From Aquilaria yunnanensis (lineage: Eukaryota; Streptophyta; Magnoliopsida; Malvales; Thymelaeaceae): DNA of 64,000 nt. Both the position numbers and the translations under genes were made by a program. A model generated the notes under the pieces. That model saw only the letters and a list, made by a program, of their open reading frames with translations. It ran no database searches and was not told the DNA's origin. Within the stretch, counting starts at the first letter, position 1, and each line of letters starts with the position of its first letter. The stretch lies in the NCBI GenBank assembly GCA_039654915.1, contig CM077597.1:84260001-84324000 (forward strand). The letters run 5' to 3'. Shown one piece after another: positions 44,736-57,238 of this stretch.

Positions 44736-44879
44736 CCTGAATTCTGTGGTTCTATCTCTGCAGACTGAAATTCAACAAAAGATCTTTTTTATCTACCACC
44801 AGACTTAGCAGTATCAGACAAAAAATGAAAAAAGAAAAGGAAATCAGGCTATTATTACTATCGATCACTGGCAATGAGT

Positions 44880-45680
44880 AACCCTGATGACCCCAAGTGC
44901 AAGAAGAGATTCCGTTTAAGTAGTAAGGATTGGTGGGAGGAAATCAGCCTTTCCACCAAGTTACGTGCCTTACAGAAAGATGAGATGGCTGGTAACCTCC
45001 CATTGCTATCTCATAGTCTCTGGCAACATCCATTGATCTTTGGTTGATATTGGCAGGGCCAGTTTTTTTTGTATTCATCCTCAACTGCAACAGCCAGAGA
45101 ATTTTTCATGTTTCTCCTCCCTCAAGCTATTCTTTCCAAATACTTTTTTGGCTGTAACTGAGAAGTTCTTTAGTAGGTGGATAGTGGAGCAGATTATTCT
45201 GCAGTCTATCACAACAGCATAAACATAATTCATTTCGTAACCTAAGACTTCTAAACTCTTGCCTCGTTAAATATTACTAAAGCATCAGATTCCCCTACCT
45301 TGTGTACACAGATACTTTCATGATTTCTGATCCTAACTTATCAAGTTATAGGCACTAGGCGCCAAAAGTTCACCAAAACATGCATAAAGAAAAGAAGCGA
45401 ATATCATAGAATATTAAACCAAATATTGTAGCCACCTACCAATCATCATCTTGGTATGGCCACATATCATAAAGCGTCGTGCCTCCTGGGCCTTACTGTA
45501 ATCTGTATCAGGCTCTGGTTTTCCTGAGGGTTCATGTTCTCCACTCTTCCTCACCTCCCGATTCCCTAAGGAGAAGAAGGTCAAATAGTTTCTTGGGTCA
45601 TCTTCGCTTCTCTCAGCTCTAAGAGCATGAGCAATATCCTTATACATCACCTCCGTAGTGCCTCCTCTGCCAATCTAATA
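44880..45680 (-). pseudogene. Phospholipase D (alpha-type) gene fragment
   Basis: Two minus-strand exons. Exon at 45680-45440 reads [12 protein letters not shown], then [17 protein letters not shown] and [21 protein letters not shown] is the second HxKxxxxD active site of plant PLD, cut by its conserved intron (donor GTAGGT at 45439). The next exon starts at 45084 after TTGCAG with VEDEY, then [21 protein letters not shown] one-base insertion in an A run (about 45065-45073) breaks IIIGSANINQ, and a base is inserted near 45668. The sequence decays by about 44890. The C2 domain, first HKD motif and C-terminus are missing. Intact PLD hydrolyses membrane phospholipids to phosphatidic acid. Confidence 0.82.
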
Positions 45681-45689
45681 TTGCCACGT

Positions 45690-46330
45690 GTCAAAATATA
45701 GTTCACTCTATTAAGCATGTCCTCCACCATCCTCTTTCATTGCAGCTCTGCCACAGCACCTCCATCATCATCATTTAACATGGCGATGAACTGGTGGGGA
45801 AGTAGAGCCCGACAGCTATGGTTGATTTTCTTGCCTTCACATCCTCCAAGTATTTGCAGAAACGCTTGTTATCATGCTTGGGGAACTTCACCTTGTAAAG
45901 CTTCATCGCAACAAAGGCGACCCTATGGTATGGAATCAAATCTCATATGCCAATTCCAACACAACACATTAAGTAATCAATCAGGAGAAAAAATAGACTA
46001 AAATTGCATAGAATCGATCAAATTTAGAATTCAAATCATACCTGTTCTAGCCGATATAAACCTCGGGCAATTCCAAAACCTTCGACAATCGGATGAGAAC
46101 CTCCTTCCGAAGATGATCATGGACTCTAAGCGATTTAGAGAGTCCGATCCAAACTGCAAGCAACGGCAATGGAGAAATCAACGTGAGTTCATATGACAGA
46201 CGAAGCGAGGAAAGAGAAGAAGCCGAAGAAAGAAATCTTACAAACGCATAAATAGAAATTTTTTTTCCATTAATTATCTCGTTTAAAACTGAGATTTGTA
46301 CCATTCCCCATTTTTTTTTCACGAAATTTT
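45690..46330 (-). other. Unidentified gene-like segment
   Basis: On the minus strand 45925-45790 has a likely acceptor (CCATAG) followed by coding-like sequence (MKLYKVKFPKHDNKRFCKYL), and 46170-46030 has an acceptor (GCTTGCAG) with a short open stretch and a GTATGA donor. The frames do not join cleanly and I do not recognise the protein. It may be the 5' part of a decayed gene. Confidence 0.35.
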
Positions 46331-46643
46331 CTCACATGGATTCAATAATACACTTTTCAAACAAAGAATTTGATCAGATTTACCATAATTTAGATGCCTC
46401 GCTTCTCCTTTCTTTTCGATTTGTCTGGTACTAAGCCGTCGGTTTTGATTTCCTATCTTCCTCATCAGTTTTTTTAGACACGAACCTATTGGCAGTAGAC
46501 GAAGGCAAGCAGAACTATACAGGGTAGCCGAAGGCAGACAGAAGGTGAGGAGGAAGAAGAAAGTGCGAAGAGTAACTGTGGAAACGCAAAAGGGAATATT
46601 TTCTTTCCTTAATTATCGAGTTTGAAGACGAGATTGCTTATAT
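46331..46643. other. Intergenic DNA, partial repeat of the preceding segment
   Basis: 46525-46640 repeats, in diverged form, the order seen at 46195-46300 (GAAG-rich run, then TTTTCTTTCCTTAATTATC and GAGATT). No gene. Confidence 0.4.
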
Positions 46644-47153
46644 TAAGAGATGTCAATTGGTCGAATTTGAGTTGGATGAGCATATTCCCACATCCTACTC
46701 GTGACCTTGAATGTTCTATCTATTACATCCGTATCTTACCAATTTTTAAACAGGTTGAGTCAGGTAAAACTCATCCACCCACCACATCTTCACAATTACA
46801 ATTTTATTAAGTCATGTCATATCTAATATTACATTTTTTACTATTAAAAACATTCATTATAACTTATCTATTAAAGCAACTCATACTTGTTTTTAATTCA
46901 TATAACTTACCCATTATACTTTTATTTTCATCATATAACTAATACTAATATGTTATACACATGCGTACACACATATATATGGGTCAGATATTGGGCGGAT
47001 GTACCCTAAACCCACATCCTACCCAAATCCGATGATGGGTGGACAAAGAAAAACTACATCCAACCCAAGCCTGATCAAATGCTAAAAAAACCAAACCTAT
47101 TAAATCAGATGCAACTAGATATCCATCATATTGGACATCCATTGATATCCCTA
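46644..47153. mobile_element. Probable small hAT-like element
   Basis: Inverted ends GAGATGTCAATTGG and CCATTGATATCCCTA are alike, and the subterminal parts contain TTGGATG/CATCCAA-type repeats, as in hAT elements starting TAGGGATGTCAA. The 8-bp duplication is not convincing, so the exact boundaries are uncertain. Confidence 0.45.
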
Positions 47154-47159
47154 CTTGTA

Positions 47160-49023
47160 ACCAACGTGATTTAGGGGATTGAATGGGGAGGGGTAGCGCC
47201 GATTTCATGCTAGTACAAAGTCAAAATTTCTTTCCTAATATATAAAAATTGCCATATGTAAAAATATAGTTCACTCTATTAAGTAAAAAGATATTAATAT
47301 TCATGTGTTTAAAGGGTCTGCAAGATACATTAGTCTTTCTGCAATGTAAACACATTAGATTGTTTCCACAAATAAAAAAAGTGACACGTGTTAACTTGTT
47401 GTTTACTTTGTTAAATGAAAAGACCCCTAACAATAGATTTAGGTCATTAATAGTTTGACTTTCAGTTTTGAAGATAAAAATGGAAAAAATAAATTGAAGA
47501 TAAAAATATATGATTCATTATTAATACCACAAAAAGTCAAAATAAAAATTCCTAAATCTCTTAATCAATTCCTAAATCTCTTAACTTAATCAATTCCTAA
47601 ATATCTTAGAAATTTTGTTTCCATTTTACACCATTCTTATTTTTTTTGATTTATATATTGCTGGTCAACAATTTTAAAATGGAAAGCCAATATAAATGTA
47701 TTGTTTTAAAACCATTTTAGTTAAAATGAATAAAAAAATAATGAGATATTTAAATTATAGCCAAAATTAAGAAAATTTTCTCTAATTATAGTGTAATTAA
47801 GAGAAAAAATACAGCCAAAATTATAGATTATTATGCAATTGACATATAGTATATATTTACATTTGCCATATGTTAATATTGCACAAAAATCAAATAAAGC
47901 CAAAATTAAGAAGTAATAAAAATCAAATTTCCACACATATGGACACAACAACAATATAAAACCCCATACTTTCTCCATTGGTTATGAAGACAATCTTAGT
48001 TCAAAGTAAAATAATTTTTGTCTATTTATTTCTATGCAAATTACATAAAATGTGTGATTTCCTAGGAACAACTATCCTTTGCCGGAATGGCTTTAGGTGT
48101 GGCCAATGAAAAACAGAGGCAAAGATCAAAGAAAAAATACTGATATGATATAGAATGAGACATGGATTGTGCAAGAAAACAATAAAAAAGAGGCAAAGAT
48201 AAAAAAGCAAAAAAAAAAAACCATGTAATAAAAATAAAAACAAAAGAATAACAAGGAAAAATAGATCTACAAGAAAAGTACCAAAATAAATAAGAAATAG
48301 GAATGATGGAAATATCTCAAGCAAGGAAAAAAAAAGCATACAAGTAAATAAAAGTAAAAACTAAAACAAAGTAAAAATCAAAGAAGAACAAAAATGAAAT
48401 AAGAAATCTCAAATGAAAATAACTTAAACAATAAATAAAAATAAAAAATAGGGCACCAGCGTTGTCCTTAACACATCTCATGTCAAAGACCACTGCCATC
48501 CTTTTGTTGGAAATGGCTTTGTATGGTGGTTAATGGTGCATCGATTCACCATTGTTCATCCAAGCAAAAGACAAAACACAATGAGTAGCAGATCCAAATC
48601 GATAAAAATCATGGCAGAAATACATAAACTAAATAATTTTTTCATAAATTATTATTAGATGATGTTTAGTGACTTAATAATTATTATTACATAGATGAAA
48701 TATTAATATCCAAATGTTATTAATTCTACATGGAATGAAATTGAAAATGCTACATTTAAAGTTTCCCCTTTTAGTTTTTCATTTATTTTAGTATATGCAA
48801 AATTTCAACTCCTAATAAGTTTAGGCTTATGTATCACTAAGTGCTTAAAATTTTTTTTGTAAAATTTCAACCCCTAATAAGTTTAGACTTAATTTTCTGC
48901 CCCTAATAAGTTTTTGTAATTCAAGGCCCAAACTTTGATTTATTACAAACATGGGACAACACATTTAAAAATTTAATAGTGTTAACTACAATTAATGCTT
49001 CAAAAACCAGGTTGCTTCGAGCC
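47160..49023. other. AT-rich intergenic DNA
   Basis: No gene. 47545-47612 has a short tandem of AATTCCTAAATCTCTTA. 47245-47285 and 47380-47440 are related segments (also at 45680-45715). The A-rich tract at 48170-48450 produces spurious minus-strand frames. Confidence 0.45.
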
Positions 49024-49026
49024 ATA

Positions 49027-50124
49027 CACTACAACAAGTTTTCAATTTGCCGACTGTTAGGGCGACTATTTTTTGCAATCATTGCACAAATGGTGACATT
49101 GCCCAAAAGGTTCTCTCAAAATTAGCAATTTGAGGGGGCCACCATTCAAAATTGATCACTTCAAATGATGGCCAAAATGGTCACCCATGACAACCATCCT
49201 AACCACTATTTTTTTGACCAACATTTTGATGGCCAAATAGTGACTAGAGAAAGCGAATTTTAAACTTGTGCATGGCCTTTTTAAATTCAAACTAAAATTT
49301 TAGGCGATCATTTGAACCAAAGCTTGTTATTTCTTGTTCTTTCACTCTCAAATTAGAAACCTTAGAATCTTAAACACCTTCCCAACACTTTCTTCATGTT
49401 CTTCCACCATTTTATGTGTGCCTAATTTCTTGAGGCCTCAATTACTACTCCATATCCTTATTTTTCTGTCTACAAATTCTTCTCTATGATGTTTACTTCT
49501 AAAAAAGTAAAGCTCGGTTGTTTGTTTCTCTCATATGATCTGAGCAATTTACTAATCTTTTAGCCCAAGCATGGTTTTAATTCTTGGAAGATTCTTTAAG
49601 AGCAACATTTTTAAGTTAATGGAAGAGTTTGAATAAAAAATTTGTGTGAGTTTGGGTGTCCGCTCAAAGAAAGCATCTATCGAGATTTTGCACCACAAAA
49701 AGAAAGCCTAAAGCAAAACAAACATAGGTGTTTGTTGTGTTTTGTTTTTTTAGCATAAGGTAGTGGTGATTGGGCATAGAGTACAAGAGAGGGATTTGCT
49801 TTTACTTTTGCTATTCTTTAGTTTATTGGTGGCTGTAGAGTGTTGGAAGAAACTAAAGAGGTAGAATCAAAACTTCCAAAAAATGAAAATAAAAGTTTTT
49901 TATAAATAAAAATTAAAATTCCCAAAAGAATGAAAATAAATTAATTTTATAAATAAATGGTGTAGCGATCAAAATAAATGGGCACTAGGAGTGACCAAAG
50001 TGGACAATTGTCTGCCCTTGGTGACTAGGCTTTGGCCACTATTTGATCACCATATTTTTTCGGTTACTGAAAAGTAAATTTGTCACTGAATAACTGGTCG
50101 TTAAAACATATTTCTCTTATAGTG
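49027..50124. mobile_element. Non-autonomous CACTA-type element, 1098 bp
   Basis: Left end CACTACAACAAG, right end CTCTTATAGTG (inverse CACTATAAGAG), with a 3-bp duplication ATA on both sides (49024-49026, 50125-50127). Subterminal motifs TGGCCA/TGGTCA and GTGACCA recur near both ends. No coding capacity seen. Confidence 0.82.
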
Positions 50125-50127
50125 ATA

Positions 50128-51589
50128 GTACAAGGATGAAATTTTTTGAGTCAACATAATTCAACAAACTAAAAGTATATCATAGTCGTAAATTATAATA
50201 TATTCGATGGATGAAAACCTTTTATTGAATTTCATATAGTATGCTATAGTATATTATATTATTTCTTAATACAAAATATAAGTTTCTATGGATTTTTGTT
50301 GTTAATTGTGCTCAGTTACATGAATGAAGGAAAAACTTAATTGGCAAAACTTCTTCAAACAATTTATATCAATTTGATTAATATATTATAGGTAGGTAAC
50401 GGATATAAATACTTTTCCCTATTTGCTACTATGTGGGGATGGTGCTCATAGAAATTACCTAATCTTGTACAAGTAGTAGAGAATATTTGTATGATTATAA
50501 TGGTTTTGTTGGCAAGCCAAGTTCAATTCCGATCTATGCATGATTCCATTATTCTAATAAACTTAAAGTTATCTTTTTTTTATTCAAGAAGATTTAGGTT
50601 AATTGGATTTTCATTAGTTGAACTAAGGTATTTATTATATTTGTATCAACACAAGTCAGGTTATTTTCTCATTTCAAGAGAGTTTTAAATGGGTTAATCG
50701 GGCTCTATTTAAATTTAGGTTCACTTATTCAATTTATTATGGTGAAAACATTTTTGTGAATTTGATAGCATAGTATTGAAAAAATTTTTGGACATGTAAT
50801 ATAATTTTTTATTTTTTTTGGTCTATATTACTGTATATTATTACTAATAACATAAAAACAAAAACCTACTGAAATTTTTTTTTTCAAAAGATTTATACCA
50901 ATCATAATAATGTATACCATTTAGATGGGTTGATGGGATAAGAACCATGTCCCACTATCCTAGTATATGTACTTTTTAAGTTTTTTGCACCTTAAAAATG
51001 TTGAACTCAAAATATAACATTTTTATGGTTCATATTATTATTCATAGTTTTTTAAAAATAAAACAATTACTATAGGATAAGAAATGGCTTACCTCATGAA
51101 TTTAGCTCAAAACCACCAAGAACATGCAAGAGCTTTTCCAATGAATCAAAATGGCTTAAAATCTTGTTTGGGGATTATTGTGATAGCTTTAGGGACATCA
51201 ATTTCATGCAAAAATTGACCTAAATTGAAGGATTAAGGTTGTATAAGGTAGGGGTTGAGATACACTTGGATTGGATCGTAAGTCATACATCCCTTTTCAC
51301 ATTTATTATATAATAATATTTCATTCGTTAATTTTTAACACATTATTGTGGACAAAAGAATGTGAAGGACAAGAGCCATCCATCAAGGATTAGTGGACTA
51401 AGGCGCACATTTGAAAGAACCCTAGTTAGTTGGAAGATCATGTCACACACTAGCTTAAGGTCAACTTTTCCTTTCTTGCTCTAATATGTTTGAACTTACT
51501 AACAAACACCTTTTGGCCAAACATTACTTAAGATGTATGGGAAATGGTACTCTAATTGGGCAATAATCCTAGGGTCATTTCCTCACCCC
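50128..51589. other. AT-rich intergenic DNA
   Basis: No gene supported. 51350-51589 may be decayed 5' sequence of the gypsy relic that follows, but I see no motif. Confidence 0.4.
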
Positions 51590-51706
51590 AATTCATCACT
51601 GATTCAAGAACTCAAGGCTCCAAGAGCACAACTAAAGAAGAAGGAAGAATTTGATCCAATCCCGATTTCGTACACTAAGTTGTATCACAAGCTTATTGAC
51701 GGTTAA
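51590..51706 (+). pseudogene. Old gypsy gag relic, left part
   Basis: Reads EFDPIPISYTKLYHKLI just before the Athila-like insertion. This is the segment that precedes the zinc-knuckle region in many plant gypsy gag proteins (F-x-P-I-P-x-x-Y-x-x-L). Its continuation lies at 58803 beyond the 7.1-kb insertion. Confidence 0.65.
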
Positions 51707-53270
51707 TGGTCGGTCGTCGAAACTACAAAAAATAATTCTGGTATCCCTAACAACTCAGAATAAATAAATTTATAGTATAGCAGTGAAAACCAGGTCGAAT
51801 CCCAAAGGAGATTTTTTTACTGAAAACTTCCTGTCAGAAAACTGAAATAAAAGATTTGGGGGGTTTCTTCAATTAAAAGCTGAAATAAATTAACTGTAGA
51901 ATCAAAATGAAATTAACCAATACTAAAAACGCTCAGTTCAGGGTTGATTATCCATTCCAATCACGCAGTTGATCATCGAAAGAAAATATTTCTTCAATTC
52001 AAGCAAATAAACATGACTCTCTTTAAAGCTAAAAGGAACCCTAAGAATTCAGCAGTAAAATTAACCAGAAAAAGCTTCAGATTAATTTCTTAATTTTGAT
52101 TAACCAGATATTGAAAAGCAATTTCTAATTATCTCAAAATCAGCATTAAGATCAATGAACCAAAAAGTTTATTCCAGGCAACAATTTAAAAGCTTGAACA
52201 ATTTAACCTGTCTTACTTCTTCGTATGAACTAACCAGAAATAAAAACTATCTCTAATTAATTAACTTGCTTTTAAATTGAATTCTTCACCTAACCGGTTG
52301 AAAGAAAATCAAGTAGATTTGCAATTGCAGAACCAATTCAACAAGCGAGAACAGGAAAATTAATTGCAATAAATCTGAACAACAAAGAAGTAAATACTTG
52401 AAATTAGAGAAAGTTTAAGCAAGAAAAATCAATCCTCACAACCTACGTTGGTGATGGAAATCGTCCTTAAAACTGAACTAGAAAATTACTCAGCCATGAT
52501 CCAAAGAGAAACAAAGAACAATTGAAAAACACTAAAAAGCGAAAAAGCTAAAGATCGAGCGCCAGGAGGATGACGGCAGCTTTTAAAAACCAAAGAAACC
52601 TAAAAACTATGGCTAAACTCATAAAAAATCCCTAAAATTTTTATATTATTACAAAAGTACCCCAAACAAATAAAAAGATTGAAAATAACTATAAGGTTTC
52701 AAAGTTGTCAGCCAAGCAATACTCCAGAACAGCAATAGCAACTTCAAGCTGATATTCGACCTTGATTCAGCCATTATTTCTGAAAAATGAAACCATAAAA
52801 GTTGTAGATCTATTTCTTATCTTCGAAACGACACCTGAATTGCATAAAACGGACATCTACAACCAAAGATATGCCCAAAATACCGCAATTGCTTCTGAAC
52901 CGGCGGTGACTCGTAAATCGCGACTTTGAAGCTGAATTTGACCCACTTAACTTGCAAAATGGGTTTCATGGTCTGAATGTGATTTGTAACTCCAGATGTT
53001 AGCTTTCCAATGAATCAAGAATAACTTCATTCCGATCTCTGTAGCTCAAGATATGATTTTTCTACCGGAACATCACCAATCTGTCAACATCCTGAAAGAG
53101 CACAACCAAATTAAAACTTGTAAAATGACAAATTAAATTCACTTTCAATCAATTAAGTACAGATATGCTCTAAGCTACAAAACATACTCAAAATATATAT
53201 TTAAGGTTCAAAACATATTAAATCATACTAAATATGAGAGAAATAAATATAATAAAATATAAGCTTATCA
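51707..53270 (-). repeat. 3' LTR of copy D
   Basis: 1564 bp; begins (minus strand) TGATAAGCTT and ends CGACCGACCA. Confidence 0.9.
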
Positions 53271-53283
53271 AATTCCCCCACAC

Positions 53284-54643
53284 TTAGCTTTTGCTCGTCC
53301 TGGGCAAAACTCAAAATAGAAACATGCTTTTGAGCTAAAATAAGTAAGATAATTTCATATCCAAGGGTCTCGAAAAACTTAGCAAGAGGAATTAAGCACG
53401 CAATCTACTCGGCAATAGCAACTCAAAACTAAATAAGTCATTAAAAACAATTTCTTCTCAAGCTAGCAACAATCACCGTTAAAAATCTGAGAAAAACATC
53501 AAAATTTTGCACGAAGTAAAGAGAACAAACCAGGTAGATAAGAGCTCAAAAAGCACCACCGGCCTTATCACAAACCAATGAAAAATAAGAGATCAAATGA
53601 GAATTTACTTTTTTTTTATTTGACTTGATTTTTTCACTTTTTTTTTTGTTTTGTCTTTTTCTTGTGTTTCGCCGTTTAGCGAGTATATAATAGAGGCTCT
53701 ACCATACCCAAGCTACTAACTCGACACAACTCCAAAGTGGTCTTTGACCATACTCATATTCCTAGTACCTTTTTGAGCAGTGATCGACTCTTGTCTTAGG
53801 AGAAGACCCCAACCTACTTCAATACCCAGAACAGCGGAGTAGCAAATTTCTCTTTTTTTTTTTTCAGAATTCAACAAGTCAAACAATTTTTATTTTTATT
53901 TTTTCTCAAGTGATTCAAATCATTCATCAACCGAACGAACCACATATTCAACTAAATAAGCTCATAATCTCACAAGGTTTAAATCAATGTACTAAATACA
54001 CAAATTTGATGAAAAAATTAGCTTCTCAAGATAACCATCAACTAGCTTGATCAAAAATTGCAAAACCAATTTAAAAATGAAATTTGGGAGTTGCATAAAG
54101 ACTAATAAATTACTAACTCAACACTCAAGCTAAGCATTCAAGAATAAAAAAGGTGAAATCATCTAACAATTCAGATCGATGCTCAAAAGTATGAATAAAA
54201 AAATTTTAGTTCAAAATTTTGACAACAGAAAATTATGGCTCAAGCTACCCACTCCCCCACACTTAAATCAAACATTGTCCTCAATGTTTACAATAAAAGC
54301 ACAGATGGGGAAAAAAAAAGGTACCGCCCTGAAAGGTGATTTCACAACGATCTATTGCCCAGAATTTGACTTCAGCTTGCTGCCCCATATGGTTCAGTTC
54401 ACCTCCAGCTTGAAAGAGATATTGCCTAACCAAGAAAATTAGTTGTGAGAATAAATAAACCTAAAAAATAAAAGCTGGAAAATAAAAATAAAAATAAAAG
54501 AACAAAAAAAAAAATCATAATTGTTCGTGGCACAAAACCACGCTTGGGTTGCCTCCCAAAAGCGCCTTTTCTTTATTGTCTTTGGCTAGACAGTTTCTTC
54601 CTGCATCAACTAGGGTGCTTTGAGAATCCCTCATGAAAAGGCT
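53284..54643 (-). other. Copy D untranslated 3' region
   Basis: No gene. Low-complexity T and A runs near 53610-53660 and 53848-53905. Just after the stop, 54640-54530 holds a sequence that continues the integrase-tail similarity out of frame (AAGCCTTTTCATGAGGGATT on the minus strand). Nothing else recognised. Confidence 0.5.
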
Positions 54644-57133
54644 TCAACTTATGCATCTCATGTTGAACACTTTATCCATTTTCAAACTTTTTAGCTCGAC
54701 TGCACCATGAGTAAAAATATCAGTAATAACGAATGGTCCAATCCAATTCAGCTCAGACTTACCAGATGACTCTTTCCATCTTTTTCTATGTTTGCGAAAC
54801 ACCTTTTGTCCAACCACAAATGACATCTCATGTTCTTGGTGCAACTTGACATTTTTTTTCTTACCTTTTTGTGCAAACCTTACTTGGTTTTCAACCTTTG
54901 TTCCTGATTCATTCTGCACTAAAGTATCAAATTTTCCAACAAAAGAAACAGAATTATCCTTGTCAGTTTCCTTTAATGTGTCAAAAATATTAAACTGTGC
55001 AATTTTTCCATCAAATTCCATTGTGAGAGTGCCAGTATCCACATCCATCTTGGTCTTGGATGTCTTTAAAAATGGTCTTCCTAACAAAATAGGAGCAGTT
55101 AGGTCATCATTCTCCACATCAAGCACATAAAAATCAGCAGGAAAAATTAAATCATTTACTTGCACAAGAACATCCTCAACCATGCCCCTAGGATAGGCAT
55201 TGGATTTATCAACTAATTCAATCACAACACTAGTTTCATTCAAAGGTGCAAGTTTCAAAGAAGCATATATTGAATATGGCATGACATTCATTGAGGCTCC
55301 CAAATCTAACATAGCTTTTTTCACATTAAAATTGCCTATTACACATGGTATAGTAAACATACTAGGGTCCTTACACTTCTCAGGCAACTTTCTTTGGATT
55401 ATTGCTGACACATTCTCCCCAACTTTGATTGTCTCATCAACTTTCAGCTTCTTTTTATTGGTGCACAACTCCTTCAGAAACTTAGCATACCGTGGCACCT
55501 GCTTAATTGCATCCAGCAAGGGTATGTTGATTTCGACCTTCCTAAGAGTTTCAAGAATTTCCTGCTCGGTCTCCTCTTTCTTTGATTTAGCCAACCTGCC
55601 AGGAAAAGGAGGTGGGATTAGAATTTTTGATTTTGGAAAAATTGGCTTGTTGCTTACCTCCTCAATTTGTGCATCAGAAGTTAATGGTTTTAGGCTATCT
55701 TGTTCCTTTTTAAGTGCTGCCATTTTTGATGTGGTGGTTTGCACCTCTTTGCCACTTTGAAAGGTCACGGCATTAACATGCTCTCTTGGGTTGATTTCAG
55801 CTTGAGATGGCAGCCTCCCTTTTTTAGCTTCAATTTTGTTCAATGAGGCTGGCAGTTATGAAATTTGGTTCCCCAAGTCTTTAATGCTAGCCCTTGTTTC
55901 CTGCTGAAACATTTGAGTGTTAGTGGCTAAAGCTTTCACAATATCTTCTAAAGCCATACCTGAATTTGGTGCTTGGTTCTGTGATGGAGGTGCTGGTTTG
56001 TTATAACTGGCAGATGGGTACTGCTGTTGATTACTTGGCTGCCCATATCTCAAATTCGGGTGGTTTCTCCAACCAGGGTTGTATTGATTGGCATAGGGAT
56101 CATACCTTCTTGGTTGGTTAACAAACCCACTCACCGCATTCACATGAGGTGTTGTATCCTCTTGCAATTGTGGGCACGAGTTGGTAAAGTGTCCTTGAAC
56201 AGAGCAAATGCCACAAACTCTAGAATTTTGAACCTGTCCCAAAGCCACTTGTCTAACAAGAGAAGTTAGTTCAGAAAGTTGAGCTTCAATATTCAAAGTT
56301 CCTACCTCATTTACCTTCTTCGGCACATGGTCTACCCGTGTCCCAAATTGTTGCGAGTTGGCTGCCATTTTAGAAATCAAGTCTTTTGTTTCTTCGGGCG
56401 TCTTTTCTACAAGTGCTCCTCCACTTGCAGCGTCTAACATACATCGATCCATGAACAGTAGCCATTCGTAGAAGTACTGCAACAACAGTTGATCAGAAAT
56501 CTGGTGATGTGGACAGCTCGCACATAGCTGGTTGAATCTCTCCCAGTACTCATATAGGCTTTCTCCGCTGTACTATCGAATCCCACTGATTTCCTTTCGA
56601 ATTGCTCCGGCTCTTGATGCTGGAAAGAACTTCTCCAGAAATTTTCTTTTCAGGTCATTCCAAGTTCTGATAGAACTGGACGGAAGGTAGTACAGCCAAT
56701 CATTCGCCTTGTCCGCCAACGAAAATGGAAAAGCTCTCAGCTTAATTTGTTCTTCTGTAACCCCTTGTGGTTTCATGGTTAAGCAGACAACATGAAATTC
56801 CTTCAAGTGTTTGTGGGGGTCCTCACCTGCAAGACCATGAAAAGTAGGTAATAAGTGAATTAATCCAGATTTTAATTCAAATACAACCTCAATATCAGGA
56901 AAATCGATGCACAGGGGTTGCTGGACAACATCAGGAGTTGCCAACTCCCTTAGTGTTCTTTGGGCTGCCATCTCTATAATAACAACTAGTTCTTCTTCAC
57001 TTTCTGAGTTTCTGTTCGCAGAAGTCGAAGTAGAAAAATTGTCTGCTTGCTTTTTCGCATTCCTGTTTGCCTTTGTTGTCTTCTCAATCTCTGAATCAAA
57101 CACTAATTTACCTGTACGAGAAGATCTGGGCAT
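54644..57133 (-). pseudogene. Gag-protease-integrase tail of copy D
   Basis: One reading frame of about 830 codons from the ATG at 57133 to 54644, broken only by two nonsense codons: TAG at 56573-56575 (copy A has CAG) and TAA at 55856-55858 (copy A has CAA). Order: N-terminal basic region, gag domain (HGLAGEDPHKHLKEFHVV, ANDWLYYLP), zinc knuckle CGICSVQGHFTNSC, protease with AMLDLGASMNVMPYS and PILLGRPFL. Then, with no RT between, comes NWIGPFVITDIFTHGAVELK, the conserved C-terminal segment normally found after the integrase core. Both stops are C-to-T changes in Gln codons, so the copy was probably intact when it inserted. Confidence 0.88.
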
Positions 57134-57238
57134 AAGTCAGTTAACTGAGAAAAAAAGAAAATAAAGAAAATAAATAAATAAATGAAAAAGGAAACTTTAA
57201 CAGAAAAAAAAATCTCCCCTGCAACGGCGCCAAATTTT

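Noticed and set aside
48022..48499. Hydrophobic minus-strand frames resembling membrane proteins
   Set aside because: Caused by an A-rich low-complexity stretch; no motif, no splice or start context.
54792..55760. Plus-strand frames of 112 and 186 codons opposite the copy D protease
   Set aside because: Antisense shadows of gag-protease; the same shadow occurs opposite copy A (41907-42386).
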